A stretch of 64,000 nt of DNA, taken from contig NZ_BMXP01000005.1 in assembly GCF_014651815.1 (NCBI RefSeq), positions 1-64,000 of the forward strand, read 5' to 3'. The stretch comes from Alteromonas halophila (GTDB taxonomy: Bacteria > Pseudomonadota > Gammaproteobacteria > Enterobacterales > Alteromonadaceae). Below are positions 25,158 through 38,844 of this stretch, in pieces. Each line of letters opens with the position of its first letter. The first letter of the stretch is position 1. The translations under genes and the position numbers were made by a program. The notes under the pieces were generated by a model. It saw only the letters and a program-made list of their open reading frames with translations, ran no database searches and was not told the DNA's origin.

Positions 25158-28100
25158 GTGCGACTGAAAAAAATTAAGCTCGCAGGCTTTAAGTCCTTCG
25201 TCGATCCTACTTCCATTCCCTTTCCAGGTGATATGACGGCCATTGTTGGTCCCAATGGCTGTGGCAAATCAAATGTGATCGATGCCGTGCGCTGGGTACT
25301 GGGCGAAAGCTCGGCGAAAAACCTGCGTGGCGATGCGATGACCGATGTGATTTTTAACGGGTCATCCGCACGTAAGCCGGTCGGTCAATGCAGTGTCGAA
25401 CTGATTTTTGATAACAGTTCAGGGCGCTTAGGCGGGGAGTATGCAGGCTTTGTAGAGTTGTCCGTCAAACGTCTGGTGACGCGGGATGCACAGTCAACCT
25501 ATTTTCTCAACGGCACCAAATGCCGGCGCCGCGATGTGACGGACCTGTTTTTAGGTACCGGACTGGGACCACGCAGTTATGCCATCATTGAGCAGGGTAT
25601 GATTTCGCGGCTTATCGAGTCCAGGCCTCAGGAGCTGCGGGTATTTATCGAAGAAGCGGCGGGGATATCGAAGTACAAGGAACGTCGCCGCGAAACGGAA
25701 AATCGTATCCGCCACACCCAGGATAACCTTGAGCGGTTAGAGGATGTGCGTTCAGAACTCGGTCAACAGCTGGAGAAGTTGCAGCGTCAGGCGGCTGCGG
25801 CCAACCGCTATAAAACATACCGGGCAAAAATCCGGGAGCTCAAGGGACAACTGGCAGCCATTCGTTATCTGACGATGAGTGCACAAACAGAAAAACTTGA
25901 ACAGCAACGTAACGATGAGCAACGTGAACTGGATGCGCTGGTAGCCGAACAGCGTGGTGACGAAGCCGGTATAGAGCGGTTCCGCAGCCAGCAGCAGGCT
26001 GCTAAAGACGAACTTGACAGACTACAGCAGGCGTTGTTTACCGCGGCAACGGCTATAACCCGGCTTGAGCAAAACACGTTGCACGGCAAGCAGCGCTACC
26101 AGCAAATCGACACCGAGCGCCGTCAGTTGCGTGAACAAATGCAGGTACTCGAGGATTCTCTGAAAGACGCCCGGGAGGCCTACAGTGATGCGGATAAAGC
26201 CTGCAGAGAGCTGGAGCCCCGTCAGGAATTACTCATCGCCCAGCTTGAGCAGGCGCAGGAAAAGCTGGATACCGATGAGCAGGCGTTACGCGAATTCAGT
26301 GCTCAGTCACGCGACAAAGAGCAGGCATACTTGCAGGCCAAACAGCAGTCCCAGACCTGTCACAGTCAGATTCAGTCCACCATGAGCATGCAACTGCGTA
26401 CGACCCAGCGAATAAGCGAGCTCAATGACGAAATCGCAGGGCTTGACAGTGATGATTTACAGCAGCAGAAAGCACTGATTGATGCGTCGCTCGATGAGGC
26501 AGCAGATACGCTCACTGACGTTGAAGCAAAATGGCGACAGGCGCAGACAGACACGGCCAGTGCGCAGCAGGCGCATCAGGCATCGCTGGGCGTGGTTGAT
26601 GAACACAAAAGTGAGCGTCAGAGACTTTCCTCTACGATTGCTGCGCTGCAGGCCCTCCAGGAAGATGATGTGCCAGTGGCGGCTGATAACGATGCGTTTT
26701 CTGCGTTGTGGCAGCATCTGACGGTGAAGACCGGCGACGAGTCATTGCTTGAGTTCGTATTGCGCGTAATGGGCGACCCGCTTATCGCCGACACACTGAA
26801 TGATGATGCGCTACTAGGTGCAACGCCGCGCGTTCCTCAGGGCAAGCCCGTATGGCTGGGTGGCGACGGACAGCCCGTAAAACCAGGTACACTGGCGGCG
26901 TGCCTGGAGGGGGGCTTTATTCCGGCCGGATTTAACGATATTTATGTGTATGACAGCATTGAAGATGGCGCACAAAAGCGGGCAGCACTGAGCGGTGGTC
27001 AGCAAATTGTCACCCGTGATGGCTATTATCTGACCCGGCACAGTGTGTTGTTCGGTCAGGCAGACAAACAGGAGGGGGCGTTGCAGCGAGCGGCGCGCCT
27101 TGCCAGTCTGAATGATGAGCTGGCAATGACACAGGCGGCACTGGAAGAAAGTGAAAACATTGCTGAAGACTGCGAATCTGCACTGAAAGAATGTAGAGCA
27201 CAGGAAGACGCGTTGTCAGAACAGCGTCAGCATACATCTAATCAGGTACAGCAGTTGCAGAATCAGCAGGGGATGCTGGATATGCAGGTCACGCAGTCAG
27301 CAAGCCGCACGCAAAAGCTGAATGATGAACTGCATCGTCAGCAACAGTTACTGGATGAGGAAAACTCGCAGCTTGAAACACTCTCTGCGAAGCTCGAAGG
27401 GCTGGAAGAAGATATTTTGCATTTCGAAACGGACATGCAACAGGTTCAGACGCAGCGTGACACGCTTGAGCGGGCTGTTGAAGAAGGCCGCACCAGGCAC
27501 AGGCAGCTCAGTGAAGAAAAGCACAGCCTCGACTTAAACTTAAGCCAGCAGCAAAATCAGCGCACCCTGTATGCACAGCAGGTAGAGCGAAATGAAAAAC
27601 AGCGCCAGGATTACCAGGCCCGCGATAAGCAACTGCTTGAAGAGCAGGAAACATTGTTACAGCCGCTTGAAGACCAGCAGCTTGAGTTGCAGGCGCTGCT
27701 GGATGAAAAGGTCGCCACTGAAGCCAAGCGCACCGAGGCCCAGACCGAGCTGGACAATGTTGAGGCGTTGCTGAAAGAAGCCGAGCAGGGCCAGCAGGGC
27801 GTGGCCGAGAAGATCCAACAGCGGCAGGCTAAAATCGACAGTCTGCGGATTGAAATTGAAGGTTCCCGCGTTCGTGCCAGTGCCGTACTGGAGAAGCTGG
27901 ATGAAGCCGGTACGACTTTAAAAGCCGTGCTTGACACACTGCCTGAAGAGGCCAGTGAAGATACCTGGCAGGCTGAACTGGACAAAGCGCAGGCAGCCAT
28001 TAACCGGCTTGGGGCAGTCAACCTGGCGGCGGTTGAAGAATATGAAACACAGTCGACACGTAAAGCGCACCTGGATGCGCAGCATCAGGATCTGACAGAT

Positions 28101-28622
28101 GCGCTTGAAACCTTGCAGTCGGCTATTCGTAAGATAGATAAAGAAACCCGTAGCCGTTTCTCTGCTACATTCGAACAGGTCAATGACGACTTAAAACAGT
28201 TATTTCCAAAAGTCTTTGGCGGCGGCTCAGCGTATCTCGATCTGACTGATGACGATCTGCTGGAAACGGGCGTCACGATAATGGCGCGGCCACCTGGCAA
28301 GAAAAATAGTACGATTCATCTGTTAAGCGGTGGAGAAAAAGCCTTAACCGCTTTATCATTGGTGTTTGCAATTTTCAGGCTCAATCCAGCACCATTTTGT
28401 TTGCTGGATGAGGTGGATGCACCGCTTGATGACGCTAACGTCGGGCGTTTTTGTAATTTGGTTTCAGAAATGTCGCAGACGGTGCAGTTTATCTATATCA
28501 CCCACAATAAGATTGCGATGGAAATGGCAGCGCATCTGACCGGTGTGACCATGGCTGAGCCTGGCGTTTCCCGCATGGTCGCTGTGGACGTGGATGAAGC
28601 TATAGCCTTCGCAGAAGCATAA
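25158..28622 (+). CDS. smc: Chromosome partition protein SMC
   Basis: About 1154 residues, full-length SMC. N-terminal Walker A GPNGCGKSN, long coiled-coil arms rich in Gln/Glu/Leu (about 165-500 and 670-1000), a hinge near 510-650, and a C-terminal ABC signature LLSGGEKALTALSL with Walker B FCLLDEVDAPLDD. It organises chromosomes with ScpA/ScpB (not in this window). The GTG at 25158 gives the family start MRLKKIKLAGFKSF; TTG 25140 and ATG 25149 would add residues with no ribosome site. Presence of SMC in place of MukB fits Alteromonadales. zipA follows after 18 bases. Confidence 0.95.
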   Translation: MRLKKIKLAGFKSFVDPTSIPFPGDMTAIVGPNGCGKSNVIDAVRWVLGESSAKNLRGDAMTDVIFNGSSARKPVGQCSVELIFDNSSGRLGGEYAGFVELSVKRLVTRDAQSTYFLNGTKCRRRDVTDLFLGTGLGPRSYAIIEQGMISRLIESRPQELRVFIEEAAGISKYKERRRETENRIRHTQDNLERLEDVRSELGQQLEKLQRQAAAANRYKTYRAKIRELKGQLAAIRYLTMSAQTEKLEQQRNDEQRELDALVAEQRGDEAGIERFRSQQQAAKDELDRLQQALFTAATAITRLEQNTLHGKQRYQQIDTERRQLREQMQVLEDSLKDAREAYSDADKACRELEPRQELLIAQLEQAQEKLDTDEQALREFSAQSRDKEQAYLQAKQQSQTCHSQIQSTMSMQLRTTQRISELNDEIAGLDSDDLQQQKALIDASLDEAADTLTDVEAKWRQAQTDTASAQQAHQASLGVVDEHKSERQRLSSTIAALQALQEDDVPVAADNDAFSALWQHLTVKTGDESLLEFVLRVMGDPLIADTLNDDALLGATPRVPQGKPVWLGGDGQPVKPGTLAACLEGGFIPAGFNDIYVYDSIEDGAQKRAALSGGQQIVTRDGYYLTRHSVLFGQADKQEGALQRAARLASLNDELAMTQAALEESENIAEDCESALKECRAQEDALSEQRQHTSNQVQQLQNQQGMLDMQVTQSASRTQKLNDELHRQQQLLDEENSQLETLSAKLEGLEEDILHFETDMQQVQTQRDTLERAVEEGRTRHRQLSEEKHSLDLNLSQQQNQRTLYAQQVERNEKQRQDYQARDKQLLEEQETLLQPLEDQQLELQALLDEKVATEAKRTEAQTELDNVEALLKEAEQGQQGVAEKIQQRQAKIDSLRIEIEGSRVRASAVLEKLDEAGTTLKAVLDTLPEEASEDTWQAELDKAQAAINRLGAVNLAAVEEYETQSTRKAHLDAQHQDLTDALETLQSAIRKIDKETRSRFSATFEQVNDDLKQLFPKVFGGGSAYLDLTDDDLLETGVTIMARPPGKKNSTIHLLSGGEKALTALSLVFAIFRLNPAPFCLLDEVDAPLDDANVGRFCNLVSEMSQTVQFIYITHNKIAMEMAAHLTGVTMAEPGVSRMVAVDVDEAIAFAEA

Positions 28623-28640
28623 CAAAGGGCGAAATACGAG

Positions 28641-31993
<3,353 letters not shown>

Positions 31994-32066
31994 TCTGACT
32001 GACAACGCTGGGAATCAGGACAATTTAAGGGGGCGAGGATAAGCGCACCCGGTCTGATTCCAGCTA

Positions 32067-32594
32067 TTAGCTCTCCGTTGCCTGGCGTTGTGCAGATCTG
32101 CGCTGCCAGGCGCGCCTGACCTGTATACGCCATAACCAGTTCAGCCCGACATACCCCACTGTGGCAAAGACCACGGAACAAATTCCACAGCCAACCAGAA
32201 ACGCAGGACCGATGGTCGATACACTGTCGACAACCCATTGCCAGCTGAACTGAAAATTAAAATGGCCCGGCGTGGTCCCAAGTACAGTAGATCCGACTTT
32301 GTAGGCGCCATAGAATATGGGGGGCATGGTAAAGGGATTGGTTATCCATACGGTAGCGACAGACAACGGCAGATTAGCCCGAAACGGAATAGCCACGGCA
32401 GCTGCCAGCCACATTTGAAAAGGAACTGGCCAAAACGCAAAAAACAATCCGATAGAAAAGCCACCGGCCGCCGAGCGACGGTTCAGATGCCACAGATTAG
32501 GGTCGTGCAATATGGTCCCGAATACACGAAGCGCGCGCAGGTTTTTTACTTTTTCGTGGTCTGGCAGGAATCGACGAATAAACTTTTTAGGCAT
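32067..32594 (-). CDS. DUF2062 family membrane protein
   Basis: 175 residues with two or three hydrophobic segments and the DUF2062 core GFSIGLFFAFWPVPFQMWLAAA and VWITNPFTMPPIFYGAYKVG. The family has no defined function, though members often sit by comEC/msbA genes as here. Divergent from comEC: the starts are 38 bases apart, so the promoters overlap. The C-terminal tail is basic (RRAWQRRSAQRQ). Confidence 0.88.
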   Translation of the reverse strand: MPKKFIRRFLPDHEKVKNLRALRVFGTILHDPNLWHLNRRSAAGGFSIGLFFAFWPVPFQMWLAAAVAIPFRANLPLSVATVWITNPFTMPPIFYGAYKVGSTVLGTTPGHFNFQFSWQWVVDSVSTIGPAFLVGCGICSVVFATVGYVGLNWLWRIQVRRAWQRRSAQRQATES

Positions 32595-32632
32595 AAAACA
32601 GATTCATTGACTAAATTAGGGTACGCAACGGA

Positions 32633-34948
32633 ATGCGCAATGTTACCACACCATGGCTCTCGGCCTTCGTACTCTCTGCACTGACATCGTATGTCTGGCC
32701 AGCGCTGCCATCGCTGACAGTACTGTTGATCGTGACCGGCTTAATAAGCAGCGCGTGTATCGTGACAATCATCGCCCCCCACGCTGTCGGCGGTCTGACA
32801 CCGTTAAGACCCGCCATTTTTATCGCGCACGGCCTTGCGGTTGGCACGCTTTGGATGGCGAGTGTAGGTCATTGGTACTATGCATGGCAACTGCCACGTG
32901 ACAAAATTCAGCAAGATGTCACATTGAGCGGCACTGTTGTCGATGCCCGCTGTCGTCCAGATGGCCACACGTATACCCTGACAACCCGCGTTTTTAAAGC
33001 GCGAGGCTGGCCTGGGCGCAGAGCGGTCAGGCTGCATGAGCAGTCTGATTATCCGTGTCTGCAAGCCGGAACACGCATCACGGCCACGGTCGTACTAAAG
33101 CCTGCATACGGCACGGCCAACCCAATTGGATTCAATTTTCAGCAATATTTAACCAGTCAGGGCATTGTAGCGACCGGCTATGTCCGTCAGCGTCATGTTG
33201 TCTTTGTCCCTGCGCCGTCGTTGCGTCAGCGCCTGCAGCGTCTTATTCAGAGCAGGGATCATGATTACCAGCGCTGGCTGCTGTTGTTGTTAACCGGCGA
33301 TAAAAGTAAGTTGCGCGCTGAAGACTGGGCATTGTTGCGGCGCACCGGTACGGGCCACTTATTCAGTATATCAGGTTTGCACCTGGGTATTATCGCTGCA
33401 GCGCTGTTTCCACTGACCGGATTTATTGTTGGCTTGCTGGTCAGCCGTTGTACGTGGATACCAACACGTGCAATATGGCCGCTTACCCTACTGGCAGTGG
33501 CCCTGCTTACCGGTCTGTACGCCCAGATAGCCGGCGCCGCACTGCCCGTTATCCGGGCATGGGTACTACTAATCATTGGCCTGTTGCTGGCACTGACCCG
33601 TCGCAACTGGAATGGGCTTCATGTGGGCCTGTGCATGCTGTCAGCCTGCATTATTTTGTTTCCCCTTTCTGTGTTGTCGGCCGGCTTTTACCTGAGCAGC
33701 GGTGCAGTGCTGGCTATCTGGCTGTTGCTGTGGCGTTACCGGTGGTACCAGCTGCGCTGGTATCAGTTACTGTGGCGGCTGCAGCTTGCACTTTCGCTGA
33801 CACTGCTACCCGTAGTTGTGAGCTGGTTTTCGGTGATGTCGGTGTCAGCTATACCGGTTAACCTTCTGCTGGTACCGTTGATGAGTGTGGTGCTACCGGT
33901 ATTGTTATTATTGTTACTGCTGGCCTGGGGAATACCGCCCGTATCGGACAGCAGCCTGTGGCTTGCTCACCGTATCATGGGCAGTCTGATCGACGCCGTA
34001 GCATGGCTGGACAAGGGGCTGCCAGTCCCGTTGACGCTGTTTCCACCGAACAACCTGATGGTTATTGTTGCCGTCATTACGCTACTGGTAGTTTTGCCAC
34101 CTTTTGCATACAGGCGTCTTGCGATTGCGCTGCTGACACTGCCATTGGCGTTTTCGTTTGTGCCTTTTTCTTCGCGGTTCATGCACGTCCATGTACTGGA
34201 TGCAGGGCAGGGAACTGCGGTCATCGTTACCCGTGGCAGGCATGCCATGGTCGTTGATACCGGCCCTGCGCATAATGGTGTCGCGCCTGTAACTGAATAT
34301 GCGCTGATCCCATTGCTAAAGCGCCATCGCCTGCATCTTGATCACATCATAGTGAGTCACAATGATAATGATCATGCAGGCGGGGCAAAAGCACTGCAGG
34401 ACTACCTGAACAGGGCCGGGCAATCACCGCGCTGGTACCGGCCGCATCAGGGGTGTTATGCAGGAAAAACGCTGCACTGGCAGCAGGTTGAGGTTCACTT
34501 TCTCTGGCCCGAGCGTGGCAGTGCGATGGCCGGTAATAACGGCTCCTGTGTGGTTATGCTTGACGTTGGCGCGCAGCGACTGTTACTGCCTGGGGATATT
34601 GAACGTTCGGCGGAATATTCACTACTTGCTGGTACACCCGGTTTGCGCGCTTCGATTATGCTGGCACCGCATCATGGCTCTGATACTTCATCTACCGGCG
34701 CGCTGATTGAGGCAGTTTCACCGCAAACCGTTATCTTTACCCAGGGGTTTGAAAATCGCTGGGGCTTTCCTGAAAGGGCGGTTGTCGAACGCTACCGTGC
34801 GCGTGGCGTGCGCATGATGGCAAGTAGTGAGTCAGGCTATATCAGGCTGACGTTCGCTCCACAGCGGCCGGTCAGGATCGAGTCTATGCGGCATACCCTG
34901 CGTCCTCGCTGGTACTTTCGGGCCCGCCAATTTCATACGATGGATTGA
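32633..34948 (+). CDS. comEC: DNA internalization competence protein ComEC/Rec2
   Basis: 771 residues. N-terminal OB-like/DUF4131 region, then a multi-helix competence domain (about 215-485, with SISGLHLGIIAAALFPL), then a C-terminal metallo-beta-lactamase domain with VLDAGQGTAVIV, SHNDNDHAGG, LLPGDIE and APHHGSD. ComEC is the inner-membrane channel for single-stranded DNA during natural transformation. An AACGGAATGCGCA leader gives a weak ribosome site. In this order of bacteria comEC is commonly followed by msbA. No comEA or pilus gene is in the window, so competence is only suggested. Confidence 0.93.
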   Translation: MRNVTTPWLSAFVLSALTSYVWPALPSLTVLLIVTGLISSACIVTIIAPHAVGGLTPLRPAIFIAHGLAVGTLWMASVGHWYYAWQLPRDKIQQDVTLSGTVVDARCRPDGHTYTLTTRVFKARGWPGRRAVRLHEQSDYPCLQAGTRITATVVLKPAYGTANPIGFNFQQYLTSQGIVATGYVRQRHVVFVPAPSLRQRLQRLIQSRDHDYQRWLLLLLTGDKSKLRAEDWALLRRTGTGHLFSISGLHLGIIAAALFPLTGFIVGLLVSRCTWIPTRAIWPLTLLAVALLTGLYAQIAGAALPVIRAWVLLIIGLLLALTRRNWNGLHVGLCMLSACIILFPLSVLSAGFYLSSGAVLAIWLLLWRYRWYQLRWYQLLWRLQLALSLTLLPVVVSWFSVMSVSAIPVNLLLVPLMSVVLPVLLLLLLLAWGIPPVSDSSLWLAHRIMGSLIDAVAWLDKGLPVPLTLFPPNNLMVIVAVITLLVVLPPFAYRRLAIALLTLPLAFSFVPFSSRFMHVHVLDAGQGTAVIVTRGRHAMVVDTGPAHNGVAPVTEYALIPLLKRHRLHLDHIIVSHNDNDHAGGAKALQDYLNRAGQSPRWYRPHQGCYAGKTLHWQQVEVHFLWPERGSAMAGNNGSCVVMLDVGAQRLLLPGDIERSAEYSLLAGTPGLRASIMLAPHHGSDTSSTGALIEAVSPQTVIFTQGFENRWGFPERAVVERYRARGVRMMASSESGYIRLTFAPQRPVRIESMRHTLRPRWYFRARQFHTMD

Positions 34949-35051
34949 AAAACACATGTTAAGCCCTACAGTAACACCGTGTTAAGATTAGGGATTTAGG
35001 GTAAGTCCCTGTACACTGTCAGCGCTATAAATAAGAGAATTGATTTAATCC

Positions 35052-36794
35052 ATGCAGCAACCCGATTATTCGGCCGCGCAGGTCAGACGCTTTCTTCGCT
35101 ATCTGCGACCCTTTAAGCTACCGTTTTTTGTCGCCATCATCGGTATGATTGGTTATTCCGCCGTGGACACGTTTGTGTTTGCGCAGCTTCAGCCCATGAT
35201 TGATGAGTCACTGGGCAACAATGATCATGAATACCTGCGTCTCGCTGCCTATGCGATTGTGCCACTTTTTTTGCTGCGCGGGGTGTTTAACTTTCTTGGC
35301 TCTTACACGCTGACCTGGATTGGCTCGCAGGTAGTGATGCGCATGCGTCAGCAGTTGTTCGACAAATATATTCACCTGCCGGTGTCCTTTCATGACCGCC
35401 ATTCGGTGGGCAATCTTATCAGTAAAGTGACGTACGATACCGAGCAGGTTGCCGGGGCTGCAGGTAAAGCCCTGCTGACACTGGTCCGTGAGGGTGCGCT
35501 GGTGATTGGCCTGCTGGTGGTGATGTTTTACTACTCCTGGCAACTGTCACTGATATTCTTGCTGATTGGACCGCTGGTGGCCGTGATCGTGTCCTTCGTC
35601 AGCAAGCGCTTCAGAAAAGTCAGCCGCAACATTCAGCACGCAATGGGAAACCTGACGTCAGCGGTAGAACAGGCCGTTAAAGGGCATAAAGTGGTGATCA
35701 TGTTCGGTGGTCAGGCAATAGAGCAGCAACGCTTTAAGAAAAAGAACAACCATAACCGCCAGCAAACCATGAAACTGGCTGTCACCCAGATTTTAAGCGT
35801 GTCATCCATTCAGGTGATTGCATCGGTGGCGCTGGCCGTGGTGCTGTTTATTGCCAGTACACCGGGCATGCTTGAAGAGCTGACGGCAGGCGTGTTTATT
35901 AATGTTGTTTTCTGTATGGTGATGCTGCTCAAGCCGCTGAAGCAACTTACCACCATCAACAATGAATTTCAGAAAGGCATGGCTGCCTGTACCAGTGTGT
36001 TCACTATTTTAGATAATCAGGACGAAGATGACAGCGGCAATACGACCTTTGACCGGGTCAACGGCAAAATTGAGTTTGATAAGGTTACGTTTACTTATCC
36101 GGGTAAGCATCAGCCTGCACTCAGCGATATCAGCTTTACCGCTGAGCCGGGCCAAACCGTGGCGCTGGTCGGGCGATCAGGCAGCGGCAAATCAACTATC
36201 TCGTCATTGTTAACACGCTTCTACCACCCCGACGAGGGACAGGTCAGGCTGGACGACACGCCTCTGGCCGAGGTTGATCTCAAGTCGCTGCGCGCTCAGT
36301 TTGCTCTGGTATCCCAGCATGTCACTCTGTTTAACGACACCATTGCCAATAATATTGCCTATGGCGCGCGCGAAAATGTATCGCGCAAGGACATTGAGCG
36401 CGCCGCGCAGATGGCACACGTGGATGAATTTCTTAACCAGTTACCACAAGGTCTGGATACTATTGTCGGCGAAAATGGTCTGATGCTCTCGGGTGGACAG
36501 CGACAGCGTATTGCTATTGCCAGAGCTATCCTTGCTGATGCCCCTGTTCTGATCCTGGATGAAGCTACCTCTGCGCTGGATACTGAATCAGAAAAACTGA
36601 TCCAGGATGCGCTGGAGGCACTACAGCAAAATTGCACGAGCCTGGTGGTTGCCCACCGCCTCTCGACCATTGAAAACGCCGATATGATCATTGTTGTTGA
36701 GCAGGGGCGCATTATCGAAATGGGCCGGCATCAGGATCTGCTGGACAAGCAGGGGCACTATGCCCAGTTGCACGCTCTGCAATTTGGAGACTAG
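35052..36794 (+). CDS. msbA: Lipid A export ATP-binding/permease MsbA
   Basis: 580 residues, the usual half-transporter. N-terminal six-helix membrane domain (about 20-310), C-terminal ABC domain with Walker A LVGRSGSGKST, Q-loop FALVSQHVTLF, signature LSGGQRQRIAIARAIL, Walker B LILDEATSALD and H-loop VAHRLSTI. It flips lipid A-core across the inner membrane. A 103-bp gap upstream holds a plausible TATAAA (near 35027). It is followed three bases later by lpxK. Confidence 0.97.
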   Translation: MQQPDYSAAQVRRFLRYLRPFKLPFFVAIIGMIGYSAVDTFVFAQLQPMIDESLGNNDHEYLRLAAYAIVPLFLLRGVFNFLGSYTLTWIGSQVVMRMRQQLFDKYIHLPVSFHDRHSVGNLISKVTYDTEQVAGAAGKALLTLVREGALVIGLLVVMFYYSWQLSLIFLLIGPLVAVIVSFVSKRFRKVSRNIQHAMGNLTSAVEQAVKGHKVVIMFGGQAIEQQRFKKKNNHNRQQTMKLAVTQILSVSSIQVIASVALAVVLFIASTPGMLEELTAGVFINVVFCMVMLLKPLKQLTTINNEFQKGMAACTSVFTILDNQDEDDSGNTTFDRVNGKIEFDKVTFTYPGKHQPALSDISFTAEPGQTVALVGRSGSGKSTISSLLTRFYHPDEGQVRLDDTPLAEVDLKSLRAQFALVSQHVTLFNDTIANNIAYGARENVSRKDIERAAQMAHVDEFLNQLPQGLDTIVGENGLMLSGGQRQRIAIARAILADAPVLILDEATSALDTESEKLIQDALEALQQNCTSLVVAHRLSTIENADMIIVVEQGRIIEMGRHQDLLDKQGHYAQLHALQFGD

Positions 36795-36797
36795 CGC

Positions 36798-37805
36798 ATG
36801 GCGTCTTTAAGTCAGCGCTGGTACCAGGGCCACCCATTGCTGTGGCTGCTATGGCCTCTTTCTATGCTGTTTGCGCTGCTCTCTGCGGCGCGGCGACTGG
36901 CTTACCGGCTAAACATAATACCGGTCACCAGCGTGACGGCCGATGTTATTGTGGTGGGCAATATCAGCGTGGGGGGAAACGGTAAAACGCCGCTGGTTAT
37001 TGCGCTGGCCAGCCACTTTCGTGAAAAAGGCCGTCGTGTTGGAATTCTCAGTCGCGGCTATGGCGGCAATAATTCGACGTTTCCGCGTCAGGTGCTGCCT
37101 GGCGATGACGCCCGCGATGTGGGAGATGAGCCGCTGTTAATGGCCACCCGCACTGGTGTGCCGGTGGTCATTGACCCCAAACGCGCTCGAGGCGCGCGGT
37201 TTTTAGTGGATTCACTGCAATGCGATATCATTATTTGCGATGATGGCCTGCAGCACTATGCGCTGGCCAGGGACGCAGAAGTTGTAGTAATGGATGAACG
37301 GCGCTGGGGCAGTGGCCATCTGCTACCCATGGGGCCATTGCGCGAGGGCCGCTGGCGGCTGAACAAGGTGGATGCGGTGGTACACAATACCGCCAGAGAT
37401 GAGGGGCCGTACTTACCGCAGATAACCAGTATGCAGGTGAGTATGCACCTTGAAGCTGGCCGCGCCATCAATGTGAAATACCCGCAGCAGACAGCACCGG
37501 TATCGGAACTGCATTCTGAGCCTGTTACAGCACTGGCTGGTATCGGTAATCCTGATCGCTTCTTTCGTCAGCTCGAGACAATGGGGCTGGCAGCAGACGA
37601 ACAGATACGTTTTAATGATCACCATGTTTTCAGCCGGGAGGATATTCCTCAGGGCAGGGTGATCATGACGGAAAAAGATGCGGTAAAGGTCACCGCGCTT
37701 GCCCATGATGACTGCTGGTTTCTGCCGGTGACGGCTGCACTGCCGACGGATTTTTACACACATATCGCATCGGTATTAGAGAACGCCAGCCACAAAGGAC
37801 GATAA
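36798..37805 (+). CDS. lpxK: Tetraacyldisaccharide 4'-kinase LpxK
   Basis: 335 residues. N-terminal membrane-associated helix, P-loop [15 protein letters not shown], and the conserved [15 protein letters not shown] and CDDGLQHY-type segments. It phosphorylates the 4' position of the lipid A precursor at the inner membrane. It lies three bases after msbA and one base before ycaR, so these genes form one unit with kdsB. Confidence 0.96.
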   Translation: MASLSQRWYQGHPLLWLLWPLSMLFALLSAARRLAYRLNIIPVTSVTADVIVVGNISVGGNGKTPLVIALASHFREKGRRVGILSRGYGGNNSTFPRQVLPGDDARDVGDEPLLMATRTGVPVVIDPKRARGARFLVDSLQCDIIICDDGLQHYALARDAEVVVMDERRWGSGHLLPMGPLREGRWRLNKVDAVVHNTARDEGPYLPQITSMQVSMHLEAGRAINVKYPQQTAPVSELHSEPVTALAGIGNPDRFFRQLETMGLAADEQIRFNDHHVFSREDIPQGRVIMTEKDAVKVTALAHDDCWFLPVTAALPTDFYTHIASVLENASHKGR

Positions 37806-37806
37806 A

Positions 37807-38001
37807 ATGAGCTTTGACAAAAAATTACTAGAGGTACTCGCCTGTCCGGTCTGTAAAGGCAAACTGGTACTTAATCACGACGACCAGAGCCTGATTTGCC
37901 GCTTTGACCGGCTGGCTTATCCCATTCGCGATGGGATCCCGGTGTTAATTGAAAGTAAGGCCACCACACTGTCTGTGGATGAGGTAGACGCGACAAGGTA
38001 G
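37807..38001 (+). CDS. ycaR: Trm112 family protein (YcaR)
   Basis: 64 residues, starting [12 protein letters not shown] with CPVC and then a single later Cys (LICRF) and [11 protein letters not shown], the Trm112/UPF0434 pattern. Conserved between lpxK and kdsB in gammaproteobacteria. Trm112 acts as a methyltransferase activator in eukaryotes; the role of YcaR is not established. It begins one base after the lpxK stop. Confidence 0.93.
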   Translation: MSFDKKLLEVLACPVCKGKLVLNHDDQSLICRFDRLAYPIRDGIPVLIESKATTLSVDEVDATR

Positions 38002-38006
38002 CAGTT

Positions 38007-38762
38007 ATGGATTTTATTGCAGTTATTCCCGCACGCTTTGGCTCAAGCCGGTTTCCGGGAAAGCCGCTGGCTGATATTCATGGTAAACCGATGATTCAGC
38101 ATGCGACAGAACGTGCCAGAGAAGCCGGTGCGGGCAGAGTGATCGTAGCAACCGATGATGACCGCATTGCCAACGTTGCAGCTGGGTTTGTCGACGTCTG
38201 CATGACGTCTCCCGATCATCAGTCGGGTACCGAGCGTATTGCCCAGGTGCTTGCTGATCAAAACATTGATGATGAGCAGATTGTAGTTAATGTGCAGGGC
38301 GATGAGCCGTTTGTACCACCTGAAAATATCAGGCAGGTCGCTCAGGCACTTAACGACCGTCAGGACATTGCCATGGCCACGCTGGCGACGCAAATTCAGT
38401 CAGTCGCCGATGTTACCAACCCGAATGTTGTGAAGGTTGTGCTCAACAAAAATAATGAAGCGCTGTATTTTTCCCGGTCATCCATTCCGTTTGAGCGGGA
38501 GCGCATGGTGGCGCATCCCACTGACGCCGATCCACAGCACTATCACAGGCACATTGGCCTTTATGCCTACCGTGCAAGGTATGTACGTCAGTATGTGAAT
38601 TATACACCGTCTGTACTTGAGCAGCTTGAGTCGCTGGAGCAGTTACGGGCGCTGTGGTATGGCGATAAGATATATTGTGCCCTGGCCGCGAAAGCGCCGC
38701 CGATGGGGGTGGACACACCGGATGATCTGGCGCATCTGTTAGCGGTTATGGCGGACCGGTAA
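38007..38762 (+). CDS. kdsB: CMP-KDO synthetase KdsB
   Basis: 251 residues, the normal length of 3-deoxy-manno-octulosonate cytidylyltransferase. N-terminal VIPARFGSSRFPGKPLADI, the VNVQGDEPFV signature and HIGLYAYRARY are diagnostic. It activates KDO for addition to lipid A. It lies five bases after ycaR at the end of the msbA-lpxK-ycaR-kdsB unit. Confidence 0.97.
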   Translation: MDFIAVIPARFGSSRFPGKPLADIHGKPMIQHATERAREAGAGRVIVATDDDRIANVAAGFVDVCMTSPDHQSGTERIAQVLADQNIDDEQIVVNVQGDEPFVPPENIRQVAQALNDRQDIAMATLATQIQSVADVTNPNVVKVVLNKNNEALYFSRSSIPFERERMVAHPTDADPQHYHRHIGLYAYRARYVRQYVNYTPSVLEQLESLEQLRALWYGDKIYCALAAKAPPMGVDTPDDLAHLLAVMADR

Positions 38763-38844
38763 GTTGTTACCATTAGCCGGGCTGACCGGCGTCATTTTCA
38801 TTGTTTCATTTGTTATCGCTGAATAGCTAAATCGGGAGTAACGC

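Noticed and set aside
27611-28021. A 136-codon leftward ORF inside smc
   Set aside because: Ser-rich and antisense to the Glu/Gln/Leu coiled coil of SMC, a typical artefact.
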